Shown in pieces: positions 1-9,430 of a stretch of DNA of 48,776 nt. Within the stretch, counting starts at the first letter, position 1; the number at the start of each line of letters is the position of its first letter. The stretch is from Glacieibacterium sp964246975 (GTDB taxonomy: Bacteria; Pseudomonadota; Alphaproteobacteria; Sphingomonadales; Sphingomonadaceae), in NCBI GenBank assembly GCA_964246975.1, contig CAXTSL010000009.1, forward strand, positions 1 through 48,776, given 5' to 3'. A program made the position numbers and the translations under genes. The notes under the pieces were generated by a model. The model ran no database searches and was not told the origin of the DNA. It saw nothing but the letters and a program-made list of their open reading frames with translations.

Positions 1-1
1 T

Positions 2-163
2 GTCGTGCCAAGCCCGATCACCGGCCCCGAGGGCAATGTCGAGTTCCTGATCGCCGCGACCAATTCAGTGCAGCATGTCGCCGATCAGGCTGACGGTCAG
101 CGCGATGACGCCGATGTTGAACAGGAAGGCAAGCATCGAGTGGATCAGCGCGACGCGCCGTAG
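2..163 (+). CDS. tlyA: Probable C-terminus of TlyA-type rRNA methyltransferase (partial)
   Basis: Only the end of the gene is in the window. The frame from base 2 reads PSPITGPEGNVEFLIAA, which resembles the conserved tail of TlyA, the 16S/23S rRNA 2'-O-methyltransferase (families usually end SPITGxxGNxEFL). In TlyA the stop normally follows within a few residues, but here the frame stays open to a TAG at 161-163 and overlaps the end of the converging DUF1345 gene by about 100 bases. Either the protein has a longer tail than usual or the sequence near base 60 is misjoined. The recognition rests on about 17 residues, so confidence is moderate. Confidence 0.45.
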   Translation, partial: VVPSPITGPEGNVEFLIAATNSVQHVADQADGQRDDADVEQEGKHRVDQRDAP

Positions 164-693
164 CTTGCTTGCGGTGATCTCGACATCGGACACCTGGAAG
201 GTCATGCCGAGCACGAAGGCGAAATAGGCGAAGTCCCAGTACAGCGGCGGCGCGTCGCCGGGAAAGTCGAGGCCGCCCGCCGCCTTGCCCTCGCCCTTGC
301 CGTCGTCGATATAATAGGCATGCGCATAGTGCAGCGCGAACAGCATGTTGCCGAACGCCCACGCCAGCATCAACGTGGCCCCGCTGAGCGCCAGATCGCG
401 CGCGTGGCTGTTGGCGAGTTCGTGGCCGACGGCGGCCATGACGACGATGAACACCAGCGCCCCGAGCAGCGACAGGATGTGCTGGTCGGGTTCGTTTTCG
501 GCGGCGCGCTGTTGCATGTCCTCGACCTTGTCGTCGCCGAGCGTCCTGATCAGCGCACCGATGAACACCAGTGCGCCAAGATCGAAACCCGCGAGCAGCG
601 CGGTGACGAAGGTGAAGCGCAGGCTGAGCAGCGCGGTGGCGATCGCGAAGACCGCTAGGAACGCCATGAAGCGCGCATAGCGCCGAATGAAAC

Positions 694-697
<4 letters not shown>
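65..697 (-). CDS. DUF1345 family membrane protein
   Basis: A 210-residue inner-membrane protein. It begins MSFIRRYARF and has about five hydrophobic segments: two near residues 12-50, two near 72-115, and one close to the C-terminus. The stretch FALHYAHAYY and the following segment with PLYWDFAYFAFVLGMTFQ are typical of the DUF1345 family, whose function is unknown. The ATG at 697 shares four bases (ATGA) with the stop of the upstream nhaA, so the two are almost certainly cotranscribed and translationally coupled. I infer a role in membrane or ion homeostasis only from that pairing. Confidence 0.85.
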
Positions 698-1881
<1,184 letters not shown>

Positions 1882-1933
1882 CGCGCTGCTCACCCTGCCC
1901 GGCGCGCGGGCCAAAAGCACGCGCTATCGGTCA

Positions 1934-1943
1934 NNNNNNNNNN
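1934..1943. other. Assembly gap (10 N)
   Basis: Ten N separate the upstream region of nhaA from the leader of the small secreted protein at 2012. The true gap length is unknown, so the spacing and any gene lost here cannot be judged. Confidence 0.99.
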
Positions 1944-1973
1944 CATTTCGAGGCCGCAGCGTTCGGACATCAC

Positions 1974-1995
1974 TGCACGGCGAATTTGTCGTGCA
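1974..1995. promoter_or_regulatory. Inverted repeat upstream of small secreted protein
   Basis: TGCACG and CGTGCA form perfect 6-bp arms around a 10-bp AT-richer centre, ending 16 bases before the ATG at 2012. A strong Shine-Dalgarno GGGAGGA lies at 2001-2007. The repeat could be an operator or a 5' hairpin in the leader; no regulator is identified. Confidence 0.25.
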
Positions 1996-2011
1996 AGTTT
2001 GGGAGGATTTC

Positions 2012-2287
2012 ATGAAAAACTATCTTGTTGCGGGCGCTGCGGTGCTGGCGCTGGGCGTGGCTTCGGGCACGAGCGCGCAGACCGCCAGCACGTCGACTGC
2101 CAGCACGACGATGACGCACTCGACGGTCGAAAAGCCCGTCGTCCGGCACGTCACGCACAAGCGCCATCACCGCAAGCCGGTGCACCACGCCGCGCCGAAG
2201 GCGACGATCAAGCATAGCGAAACGAGCAGCGATAACGGTGTCACCAAGTCGTCGTCGTCGACCGACACGATGACCGTGCCGAAATGA
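2012..2287 (+). CDS. Small secreted His/Lys-rich protein
   Basis: A 91-residue protein of unknown function. Residues 1-23 are a clear Sec signal peptide (MKNYLVAG, then an Ala/Leu/Val core, likely cut after TSAQ or just before). The mature part is Ser/Thr-rich with a basic, histidine-rich middle (HKRHHRKPVHH) and ends in another Ser/Thr run. The composition recalls small periplasmic acid-shock-like proteins, but I see no homology that proves it. GGGAGGA five bases upstream of the ATG is an excellent ribosome site, which supports real expression. Its upstream region is cut by the first assembly gap. Confidence 0.7.
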   Translation: MKNYLVAGAAVLALGVASGTSAQTASTSTASTTMTHSTVEKPVVRHVTHKRHHRKPVHHAAPKATIKHSETSSDNGVTKSSSSTDTMTVPK

Positions 2288-2357
2288 GCCTCGCGCCCGC
2301 CGGACCCGACGGGTTCGGCGGGCGTTTGACGCGCGCGGCGGCAAAGGACCGACAACC

Positions 2358-2651
2358 ATGCGACACCTGATTCGGCTCGGCCTGCCGCTGCTGCTTGTTG
2401 CCGGAGCGGGACAGGCCCAGCCCGCCGCGCCTGTCGGCGACCTGCCGGTGCCGCCGCATGCGCTGCCCGCGCAGCCTCTCGAAGCGACACCCGAGCCGAG
2501 TACGCCGCTGCAGGGCTCGGCGGTCGGCGACGCGGGTCAGGGCAAGGCGGGGGCGGCCGACAACGCTACGCAGCCCGCGCCGCGCAGCGCCCATGCGTTG
2601 CACGCACGAACCGGGCCGAAACCGGCGCGCCCGGCACGTGCGCCCAGATAG
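2358..2651 (+). CDS. Small secreted Pro/Ala-rich protein
   Basis: A 97-residue protein with an N-terminal signal peptide (MRHLIRLGLPLLLVAGAGQAQ, probable cleavage at AQA or GQA) followed by a low-complexity Pro/Ala-rich and finally basic region ending in PARPARAPR. There is no recognisable domain. It follows the previous small secreted protein by 70 bases on the same strand and could be cotranscribed with it. The ribosome site is weak (AAAGGA about 10 bases upstream). The hydrophobic leader in a normal start context is the main argument that it is real; low-complexity GC-rich DNA can also give open frames by chance. Confidence 0.5.
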   Translation: MRHLIRLGLPLLLVAGAGQAQPAAPVGDLPVPPHALPAQPLEATPEPSTPLQGSAVGDAGQGKAGAADNATQPAPRSAHALHARTGPKPARPARAPR

Positions 2652-2666
2652 GTCTGCCAGCGTCGC

Positions 2667-3755
2667 TCAGCGCGCCGCGTAGTTGGCGTCGACCCAGGCG
2701 CGATAGCTGCCGTCGAGAACGCCGCGCCACCACGCCTCGTTGCCGAGGTACCAAGCCAGCGTCGCGGCGAACCCGGTGGCGAAGTCGCGTGCCGGGGTAT
2801 AACCGAGTTCGCTGCGGATCTTGGTCTCATCGATGGCATAGCGGCGGTCGTGGCCGGGGCGGTCGGTGACCCATGTCTTGAGGCTGTCGGTCGGCACACC
2901 GCGCGCGGCAGGCGCGTCGGGGAAGCGCGCCGCCAGCGCCGGATCGGCGGCGAAAGCGGCATCGACCGCCGCGCACAACGTGTCGATGACGGTCAGGTTA
3001 GGCAGCTCGGCCCCGCCGCCGATGTTGTAGGTCTCGCCGACGCGGCCCTGTGCGATGACCAGCTCGATGCCCCGGCAATGGTCCTCAACGTGCAGCCAGT
3101 CGCGGACGTTCATGCCGTCGCCGTAGATCGGCAGGCTGCGCCCGTGCAGCGCGTTGATCAGGAACAGCGGAATGAGCTTCTCGGGGAATTGATACGGGCC
3201 ATAGTTGTTCGAGCAGTTCGAGGTCGTCACCTGCAGCCCGTAGGTGTGGTGATAGGCGCGGACGAGATGGTCCGACGCCGCCTTCGATGCCGAATAGGGC
3301 GAGTTGGGGGCGTAGGGCGTCGCTTCGCTGAACGCGGGGTCGCTCGCCGATAGCGACCCATAGACCTCGTCGGTCGAGACGTGATGGAAGCGGTGTGGGC
3401 GCGCCGTGCCGCCGAGCCAGACGGTGCGCGCCGCCTTGAGCAGGCTGTGCGTGCCGAGCACGTTGGTGTCGATGAAGGCATCAGGACCGAGGATCGAGCG
3501 GTCGACGTGGCTCTCGGCGGCGAAGTGGACGAGCGTGTCGATGGCACGATCGCGGAGCAGCGTCTCGACGAGCGTGGTATCGCGGATGTCGCCGACGACG
3601 AGGTCCGCCGCCACGCCGTCGAGATTGGCGCGATTGCCGGCGTAGGTCAGCGCATCGAGCGCGGTGACTGTGTCGTCGGGGTGAGCGGCATTCCAGTGAT
3701 GGACGAAGTTCGCGCCGATGAAGCCCGCGCCGCCGGTGACGAGGAGGTTGGTCAT
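2667..3755 (-). CDS. rfbB: dTDP-glucose 4,6-dehydratase RfbB
   Basis: Converts dTDP-D-glucose to dTDP-4-keto-6-deoxyglucose, the second step to dTDP-L-rhamnose, in the cytoplasm. The 362-residue protein is an extended short-chain dehydrogenase. The NAD-binding GGAGFIG lies at residues 8-14; STDEVYG carries the catalytic Thr-Asp-Glu; YSASKAASDH carries the Tyr-Lys pair; and NCSNNYGPYQFPEKLIPL is typical of the family. It is the last gene of the rfbA-rfbC-rfbD-rfbB set, separated from rfbD by a 150-bp palindromic repeat instead of the usual overlap. That may alter its expression relative to the other three. Confidence 0.96.
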   Translation of the reverse strand: MTNLLVTGGAGFIGANFVHHWNAAHPDDTVTALDALTYAGNRANLDGVAADLVVGDIRDTTLVETLLRDRAIDTLVHFAAESHVDRSILGPDAFIDTNVLGTHSLLKAARTVWLGGTARPHRFHHVSTDEVYGSLSASDPAFSEATPYAPNSPYSASKAASDHLVRAYHHTYGLQVTTSNCSNNYGPYQFPEKLIPLFLINALHGRSLPIYGDGMNVRDWLHVEDHCRGIELVIAQGRVGETYNIGGGAELPNLTVIDTLCAAVDAAFAADPALAARFPDAPAARGVPTDSLKTWVTDRPGHDRRYAIDETKIRSELGYTPARDFATGFAATLAWYLGNEAWWRGVLDGSYRAWVDANYAAR

Positions 3756-3760
3756 CGCGA

Positions 3761-3911
3761 CCCCTCCCCCCTTGAGGGGGAGGGACAGGCCGCGTCTTCG
3801 CGGCCAGGGAGAGGGCAGGGAGCGGACGTGCGGAACGGGCCTGTACCCTCATTCCCTCTCCCTGGTCGCCTGGAGAAGGCGACCTGTCCCTCCCCCTCAA
3901 GGGGGGAGGGG
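3761..3911. repeat. Long palindromic intergenic element between rfbD and rfbB
   Basis: The outer arms CCCCTCCCCCCTTGAGGGGG and CCCCCTCAAGGGGGGAGGGG are inverted copies, and the inner arms (ACAGGC...CCAGGGAGAGGG and CCCTCTCCCTGG...GACCTGT) pair as well. The whole 151 bases form an imperfect palindrome with a short central loop, and each arm can itself make a hairpin. It lies between two genes of one operon, so it is transcribed and would form a large mRNA hairpin. Confidence 0.85.
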
Positions 3912-3917
3912 AAATTG

Positions 3918-4778
3918 TCAGCCACGCGCAATCTCCTCGATGCAGTCCTTGAGGCTCGCGCGCCAGTGCGGCGCGGGGCCGGTGATCGCCCAGGTCGCGG
4001 TCTTGTCGAGCACCCCGTAGGCGGGTCGGCGCGCCGGGGTCGGGTAATCGACCGTGCGGACCGGCACGATGCGGACGTCGCGCGTCAGGACACCGGCGGC
4101 GCGCCCCTCGTCGTGGATCGCCTGCGCGAAGTCGTACCAGCTGGCGACCCCGGCATCGGTGGCGTGGTAAATACCCGTGTGGCCGCCTGCGATCAGCGTC
4201 CACAGCGTCCGCGCCAGCGTCGGGACGTGCGTCGGCGTGCCAAGCTGATCGGCGACGACGCGGAGCTCGTCGCGCTCGGCCATCAGGCGCAGCATCGTGC
4301 GGACGAAGTTCGCACCGTTCGCGGCATAGACCCAGGCGGTGCGGACGATCAGCGGGCTACCGTGGAACTCGAGCGCCGCCGCCTCGCCCTCGGCCTTGGT
4401 GCGACCGTAGACGCTGACCGGGTTGGGCGTCGCATCGGGTGGGTAAGGCGTGTGCGCGGTACCGTCGAAGACGAAATCGGTCGAGACGTGCGCGAATGCT
4501 GCCCCCGCCGTGCGCGCGGCGGCGGCGAGGAGGCCGACGGCGTTGACGTTGACGCGCTGGGCGACGGCGACCTCGGTCTCGGCCCTGTCGACGGCGGTGT
4601 AGGCGGCGGCATTGATGACGACGGTGGGGCGCACCTCCGCGACGATGCGTAGGGCGGCATCGGCGTCGGCGATGTCGAACTCGGCCTCGGGCGGGGCGAC
4701 GATCTCGACGCCCGCCGGCGCGCACGCCTGCAACGCGCGCCCGAGCTGACCGCCGCTGCCTGCGATGAGCGCCCTCAT
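3918..4778 (-). CDS. rfbD: dTDP-4-dehydrorhamnose reductase RfbD
   Basis: Catalyses the last step, NADPH reduction of dTDP-4-keto-L-rhamnose to dTDP-L-rhamnose. The protein is 286 residues, the normal size. It starts MRALIAGSGGQLGRAL, in which GxxGQLG is the nucleotide-binding loop, and continues with VINAAAYTAVDRAE, HVSTDFVFDG and VYGRTKAEGE (the YxxxK catalytic pair). RTAWVYAANGANFVRTML is a family hallmark. The ATG at 4778 overlaps the stop of rfbC by four bases (ATGA), so the genes are translationally coupled. Confidence 0.95.
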   Translation of the reverse strand: MRALIAGSGGQLGRALQACAPAGVEIVAPPEAEFDIADADAALRIVAEVRPTVVINAAAYTAVDRAETEVAVAQRVNVNAVGLLAAAARTAGAAFAHVSTDFVFDGTAHTPYPPDATPNPVSVYGRTKAEGEAAALEFHGSPLIVRTAWVYAANGANFVRTMLRLMAERDELRVVADQLGTPTHVPTLARTLWTLIAGGHTGIYHATDAGVASWYDFAQAIHDEGRAAGVLTRDVRIVPVRTVDYPTPARRPAYGVLDKTATWAITGPAPHWRASLKDCIEEIARG

Positions 4779-5320
4779 GCGAACACCTCGGCATCGGCAA
4801 GGCATGGCGCGGCGGCATCCTTCGCCGACAGCAGCGGGGTTGCCCCCGCGAGCGGCCAGTCGATGCCGATGGCGGGGTCGTCCCACGCGATGCTGCGCTC
4901 GTGCGCCGGGGCATAGAGCGTCGTGCATTTGTAAAGGAAGTCGGCGGTATCGCTCAATACGGCGAAGCCGTGCGCGAAGCCCGGCGGCACCCACAGCATG
5001 CGCTTGTTGGCAGCGCTGAGTTCGTAGCCGACCCATCGCCCGAAGTGCGGCGACGACCGCCGCACGTCGACCGCGACGTCGAACACGCTGCCCGCGACGA
5101 CGCGGACGAGCTTCCCCTGCGGTTCGACGATCTGATAATGCAGGCCGCGCAGGACGCCTTGCGCCGAGCGGCTGTGATTGTCCTGCACGAACGCCGCGTC
5201 GATGCCAGCGGCGGAAAAGGCACGCGCGTTCCAGCTTTCGAGGAAAAAGCCGCGGTCGTCGCCGAAGACCTTCGGCTCGATCAGCCTGACGCCGGGGAGG
5301 GGGGTGTCGGTGACGTTCAC
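4775..5320 (-). CDS. rfbC: dTDP-4-dehydrorhamnose 3,5-epimerase RfbC
   Basis: Epimerises C3 and C5 of dTDP-4-keto-6-deoxyglucose. The 181-residue protein is full length for this cupin enzyme. Key segments are FGDDRGFFLESWN, FVQDNHSRSAQGVLRGLHYQ (containing the catalytic histidine of the RGLHYQ motif) and PPGFAHGFAVLSDTADFLYKC. The start is a GTG at 5320 that overlaps the stop of rfbA as GTGA; no ATG lies in a suitable place, and the overlap matches the packing of the rest of the operon. Confidence 0.95.
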   Translation of the reverse strand: MNVTDTPLPGVRLIEPKVFGDDRGFFLESWNARAFSAAGIDAAFVQDNHSRSAQGVLRGLHYQIVEPQGKLVRVVAGSVFDVAVDVRRSSPHFGRWVGYELSAANKRMLWVPPGFAHGFAVLSDTADFLYKCTTLYAPAHERSIAWDDPAIGIDWPLAGATPLLSAKDAAAPCLADAEVFA

Positions 5321-6195
5321 CCACCCACCCGCAGCTGTTCGAGGAGATACTCGCCATAGCCGCTCTTGCGCAGCGGCTGGGCGATGCGTTCGAGCTGGGC
5401 GGCGTCGATGAAGCCCTGCCGCCACGCGATTTCCTCGGGGCAGCAGATCTTGAGGCCCTGCCGCTCCTCGACGATGCGGACGTACAGCGCGGCGTCGAGC
5501 AGCGAGCCGTGCGTGCCGGTGTCGAGCCACGCGAAGCCACGCCCCATCAGCTCGACGTGGAGCTTTCCCGCGTCGAGATAGGCGCGGTTGAGGTCGGTGA
5601 TTTCGAGCTCGCCGCGCGGGCTCGGCACGACATCGCGCGCCAGCCGCACCGCGTCGCCGTCGTAGAAATACAGGCCGGTGACGGCGTAGTTCGACTTCGG
5701 TTCGGAGGGCTTTTCCTCGATCGTCGCAGCGCGGCCGTGCACGTCGAACGACACCACCCCGTAAGCCTGCGGATCCTTGACGTAATAGCCGAAGACCGTC
5801 GCGCCGTCGTCGCGGGCATCGGCGCGCGCCAGAAGTTCGGGCAGGCCGTGGCCATAGAAGATGTTGTCGCCGAGGATCAGCACCGACGGCTCGTCGCCGA
5901 CGAAGGCCGCGCCGATGTGATAGGCCTGCGCCAGGCCCTTGGGTTCGGGCTGGACGGCATAGTCGATGTGCATCCCCCAGTCGCTGCCGTCGCCGAGCAG
6001 ACCGCGGAACGCCGCGCTGTCGGCGGGCGTCGTGATGATCAGCACGTCGCGGATGCCTGCCAGCATCAGCACCGACAGCGGATAATAGATCATCGGCTTG
6101 TCGTAGACGGGCATCAGCTGCTTCGACACCGGCTTGGTCAGCGGATACAGGCGCGTGCCCGATCCGCCCGCCAGGATGATACCGCGTCGTGCCAT
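5317..6195 (-). CDS. rfbA: Glucose-1-phosphate thymidylyltransferase RfbA
   Basis: Makes dTDP-glucose from glucose 1-phosphate and dTTP, the first step of the rhamnose pathway. The protein is 292 residues. The N-terminal GIILAGGSGTRLYPLT is the nucleotidyltransferase signature, followed by KPMIYYPLSVLMLAGI, LGDNIFYG (metal-binding Asp), EEKPSEPKSNYAVTGLYFYD and AWLDTGTHGSLLDA. It is the first gene of the minus-strand rfb operon, so the promoter should lie in 6196-6346, a region shared with the divergent flippase. I see no clear promoter consensus there. Confidence 0.96.
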   Translation of the reverse strand: MARRGIILAGGSGTRLYPLTKPVSKQLMPVYDKPMIYYPLSVLMLAGIRDVLIITTPADSAAFRGLLGDGSDWGMHIDYAVQPEPKGLAQAYHIGAAFVGDEPSVLILGDNIFYGHGLPELLARADARDDGATVFGYYVKDPQAYGVVSFDVHGRAATIEEKPSEPKSNYAVTGLYFYDGDAVRLARDVVPSPRGELEITDLNRAYLDAGKLHVELMGRGFAWLDTGTHGSLLDAALYVRIVEERQGLKICCPEEIAWRQGFIDAAQLERIAQPLRKSGYGEYLLEQLRVGG

Positions 6196-6346
6196 TCGCC
6201 TCCCCAACGCAGCTGAGCGCGCGCACCCGTTACCGGCAGGACCGCGCGACCGCAACCGGCGACGCGCTCCGGCGACACGTGCGTTGTGCGGCGCAGCGCG
6301 AGCGGCTAGGAGCGCGGGCTGCCGAAACCCCGCAAAGGATTGCCCG

Positions 6347-7699
6347 ATTCCACTGCCGCAGCCCCTTGCCCTGCTGATCGCCAAGGTCGGCACGCGCGGG
6401 CGCAACCTCGGCTGGAATCTTGCGGGGCAGGTGCTGCCGATGCTGACCGGCATCGTTTTCGTGCCCTTGCTGATCACGGCACTCGGCACCGACCGCTTCG
6501 GGTTTCTCAGCCTCGTCTGGGTCTTGATCGGCTATTTCAGCCTGTTCGATCTCGGCCTGTCGCGCGCGCTGACGCAGCGCGTCGCGGTACTCGGCGCGAC
6601 CGGCGACGCGGCGCGGCTGCGCAGCGCGGTCGCCACCGGCATGGCGCTGATCGTCGCGCTGTCGCTCGCCGCAGTGCCGTTGCTGCTGGTTTTCAAAAAC
6701 GTCTTGCTCGCCGATATCGTCCACACCGGCGCGGGACTGGCGGCGGAGGCGGGGCGCGCCTTCATGTGGTTGGTCATCGGCGTGCCCGTCGTCATCCTCG
6801 CGGCGGGCGTGCGGGGCATCCTCGAAGGCCAGCACCGCTTCGCCGCCGTCAATGCCGTGCGGACGCCGGCCGGCATGGCGATGTTCATCGCGCCGTGGCT
6901 GGCGACGCGGGTGTCGCCGACGCTCGAAGCGGTGACGCTTGCTGTGTTCCTCGTGCGGCTGGTGCAACTGGGCGGCTTCGTCGTGCTGGCGCGGCGCTTG
7001 CTTGGCGAGGCGGTCGCGCGCCTCGACTTCGACCGCGACGAGGTTCGCATGCTGTTCGGTTTCGGACTGTGGATGACGGTGACCAATATCGTCGGCCCGG
7101 TGCTCGTCTACCTCGACCGTTTCGCCATCTCGCACTTCGGCAACCTGTCCGATGTCGCCTACTACAGCACGCCCTTCGACCTCGTGACGCGGCTGCTGTT
7201 CATCAGCACGGCGGTGTCGGGGGTGATGTTCCCGGCGCTCAGCGGGGCGATCGCGGCGGCGCGGGGTCCGGACGGCGCGCGCGAAGTGGCGCGGCTCGAG
7301 CGCCAGAATTACCTGATCATCCTGGGGCTGCTCGGACCGCTGATCCTCGCGGTGCTGTTGCTCGCCGGGCCGGGTCTGCGGCTGTGGCTCGGTGCGGCGT
7401 TCGCGTCGCACAGCACTGTGGTGCTGCAGATTCTCGCCGTCGGGGTGTTCCTCAACGCGCTGACCACGGTGCCGTTCTCGGTGCTCCAGGCGCGGCGGCG
7501 CGCCGACCTGACCGCCAAGACGCACCTGCTCGAACTGCCGTTTTATCTCGCGCTGCTCGTCGTGCTCGTCCAGAACTACGGTATCGTCGGCGCGGCGGGC
7601 GCATGGCTGGCGCGCGTCGCGGTCGATCTCGCGGCGATGCTGTTGCTGGAGCGCGGACAGCGCCGCCGGGCCGCCGGCTCAGGCGGCGCGCCAGTGTAG
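6347..7699 (+). CDS. Polysaccharide flippase, Wzx/MOP-type
   Basis: A polytopic inner-membrane protein with about twelve hydrophobic segments, beginning around WNLAGQVLPMLTGIVFVPLL, as in oligosaccharide repeat-unit flippases that move undecaprenyl-linked units to the periplasm. GTDRFGFLSLVWVLIGYFS and LGLSRALTQRVA match this family. The start is a problem: no ATG or GTG lies just before the first membrane segment. I place it at an ATT (6347) seven bases after AAGGA. The nearest in-frame ATG (6176) would add a 57-residue Arg/Pro-rich stretch and overlap rfbA. A sequencing frameshift from the TTG at 6340 is also possible. The 3' end overlaps the converging methyltransferase by 21 bases. Confidence 0.85.
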   Translation: MPLPQPLALLIAKVGTRGRNLGWNLAGQVLPMLTGIVFVPLLITALGTDRFGFLSLVWVLIGYFSLFDLGLSRALTQRVAVLGATGDAARLRSAVATGMALIVALSLAAVPLLLVFKNVLLADIVHTGAGLAAEAGRAFMWLVIGVPVVILAAGVRGILEGQHRFAAVNAVRTPAGMAMFIAPWLATRVSPTLEAVTLAVFLVRLVQLGGFVVLARRLLGEAVARLDFDRDEVRMLFGFGLWMTVTNIVGPVLVYLDRFAISHFGNLSDVAYYSTPFDLVTRLLFISTAVSGVMFPALSGAIAAARGPDGAREVARLERQNYLIILGLLGPLILAVLLLAGPGLRLWLGAAFASHSTVVLQILAVGVFLNALTTVPFSVLQARRRADLTAKTHLLELPFYLALLVVLVQNYGIVGAAGAWLARVAVDLAAMLLLERGQRRRAAGSGGAPV

Positions 7700-8392
7700 C
7701 GGGACCTGCGTCCGGCCCGACGCGGCCTCGGCGCGCAGCAGATACTGGCGCGTCAGGTAATGGCGGAAGGTCGCCAGCGTCAGCCGGTCGAACAGCCGCG
7801 TCTTGCCCCAGTTGGGACCGTTGACCATCCCGTCGGTGACCAGCATGCCCGAGTGATTGAGCAGCGCCACCGCCGATTCGGCGGTGAAGAACTGCAGATG
7901 GGTGCGGTCGAGGATGCCGGCGTCGGCATAGTCGAAGCGCCGCCGGAACAGCAGCGGCAGGCTGACGCTATAATGCGCGACGTTGGGCAGCGAGACGATC
8001 AGCGTGCCGCCCGGCGCGAGCAGCGGCAGATAGTTTTCGAGCACCGCGCGTGGGTTGGGAAAATGCTCCAGAACGTCGAGAAACAGCATCAGGTCGACAG
8101 GGGCCAGGCCTTCGGGCGGGCGACCGGCGTCGCCGATGTGGACCTCGCTGGCGTTGACCCGCAATTCCGCCGCGACGCCGTCGTTCAGCTCGATGCCGAT
8201 CGTGTGCGCCTGCGGTCGTCGGTCGCGCAGCCAGCGCAGCGTGTTGCCGCTGCCGCAGCCGACTTCGAGGACGCGCGCATAGTCGCCGGGCAGCAGCGCC
8301 TCGATATCGCGGCGCACGAAGGCGTAATACGCGGGGTCATCCCCATAGGCCGCGCCGATGGGGACCGGCGGCGCGGAGTCGTGTACCGTCAT
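7679..8392 (-). CDS. SAM-dependent methyltransferase
   Basis: A 237-residue class I methyltransferase of the type found in polysaccharide loci. Motif I is VLEVGCGSGNTLRWL, the acidic end of beta-2 is IGIELND, and the segment LMLFLDVLEHFPNPRAVLENYLPLLAPGG is the usual methyltransf_11/23 signature. SLPNVAHYSV follows. I chose the ATG at 8392 over a start six codons upstream by the length of the N-terminus. The substrate is probably a sugar of the exopolysaccharide, which is inference from the neighbours. It heads in the same direction as the EpsD-like gene and the two glycosyltransferases upstream of it. Confidence 0.88.
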   Translation of the reverse strand: MTVHDSAPPVPIGAAYGDDPAYYAFVRRDIEALLPGDYARVLEVGCGSGNTLRWLRDRRPQAHTIGIELNDGVAAELRVNASEVHIGDAGRPPEGLAPVDLMLFLDVLEHFPNPRAVLENYLPLLAPGGTLIVSLPNVAHYSVSLPLLFRRRFDYADAGILDRTHLQFFTAESAVALLNHSGMLVTDGMVNGPNWGKTRLFDRLTLATFRHYLTRQYLLRAEAASGRTQVPLHWRAA

Positions 8393-8431
8393 CGCCGCTG
8401 ATTCCCCCACCCCGGTGCGCCTCGTCTGCAG

Positions 8432-9373
8432 TTACGTGGCGGGCGCGGGCGCGGTTGCGGCGGGCACCGCCGGAACCGCGGCCGCCGGTGTCGGCGCGCC
8501 GGGGGTCTTGGGCGGCTCGGGCGGGCCATAGCCCTTGGCGTAGTGAATGTTCGCCTTGGCTTCGGTCTGGAAACCCTTGAGCTGCGTCTGCAGGCGCTTT
8601 TGGACCTCGACGCGCTGCAACAGCTGCTGCGCGAACTGGATCGCCTTCTCGCCGAGGAACGGCTCGACCCGCGTGTTGACCACATGATTGATGTACATCA
8701 CCGGCGCGGGGGCACCCTGCGGCTGATCGGCGAACATGAAGACTTCGTCGGGGTTGCGCGCCATGATCTTGCCGATCTCGGCGGTCAGCGCCGGGTTGAC
8801 GGTCAGCGCATCGAGCTGGACGGGGACGCGGCGAAACTCGACCTTGCCGTCGGTCAGCACCTTGACGACGTCGGCCATCGTCTTGGCGGGCCCGAGACCG
8901 AGCGTCGCGATGTTGTTGGGGCGCAGGAACTGAATCTGGTCGATGGTCAGGATCTTGCGCTCGGCGAACAGGTTCGGGTTCTCACCGATGAACTTCTGCG
9001 CCGCCTCGCGCGTCGTTGCGGGGACCTTGCCCGAGATGTCGCTCTGCAGCGCCTGGACGAGCAGGCCCTCGTCGACGCGGCGTTGCGCCAGCAGATACTG
9101 CGGATTCTTGTCGAGGCCGCGCTTGCGCGCGACATCGGCGAGCATCTTGCGCTCGACGACGCGGGCGAGCGCGACGCTCTCGACGGTCTTGCGCGGTGCC
9201 TCGGCGGGCGCGCGCAGCAACTGCAGCTCCGAATTGAGTTCGTGGACGGTGATGTCCTCGCCGTTGACCGTCGCAACGACCTGCCCGCTCGGGGTCTTGT
9301 CCCTGTCGCATGCCCCCAGCACCGCCAGCAGCGCCACACCGGCAATCAATCCCGCCCGCTTCGACAACACCAT
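8432..9373 (-). CDS. epsD: EpsD-family peptidyl-prolyl isomerase-like lipoprotein
   Basis: A 313-residue protein with a lipoprotein signal (MVLSKRAG, hydrophobic core, lipobox LGAC with the Cys at about residue 22). It then has a SurA/PpiC-like N-terminal part (VATVNGEDITVHELNSEL) and an alpha-helical region (LARVVERKMLADVARKRGL). The parvulin domain is not strongly conserved, and the C-terminus is an Ala/Pro-rich tail. EpsD proteins of this type accompany exosortase-linked exopolysaccharide loci, and this one lies five genes from the exosortase, which supports the name. Its exact role is not known. The ATG at 9373 has GGGAGA upstream. Confidence 0.8.
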   Translation of the reverse strand: MVLSKRAGLIAGVALLAVLGACDRDKTPSGQVVATVNGEDITVHELNSELQLLRAPAEAPRKTVESVALARVVERKMLADVARKRGLDKNPQYLLAQRRVDEGLLVQALQSDISGKVPATTREAAQKFIGENPNLFAERKILTIDQIQFLRPNNIATLGLGPAKTMADVVKVLTDGKVEFRRVPVQLDALTVNPALTAEIGKIMARNPDEVFMFADQPQGAPAPVMYINHVVNTRVEPFLGEKAIQFAQQLLQRVEVQKRLQTQLKGFQTEAKANIHYAKGYGPPEPPKTPGAPTPAAAVPAVPAATAPAPAT

Positions 9374-9430
9374 CACGCTCTCCCAATCGATATCCGGCGA
9401 TAGACCGCGCGGCATCGCCGCCGTCAACCG

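Noticed and set aside
3761..3911. G-runs in the palindromic elements as G-quadruplexes or a CRISPR array
   Set aside because: The G-runs are matched by C-runs in inverted copies, so hairpins explain them; no regularly spaced direct repeats with unique spacers occur anywhere in the window.
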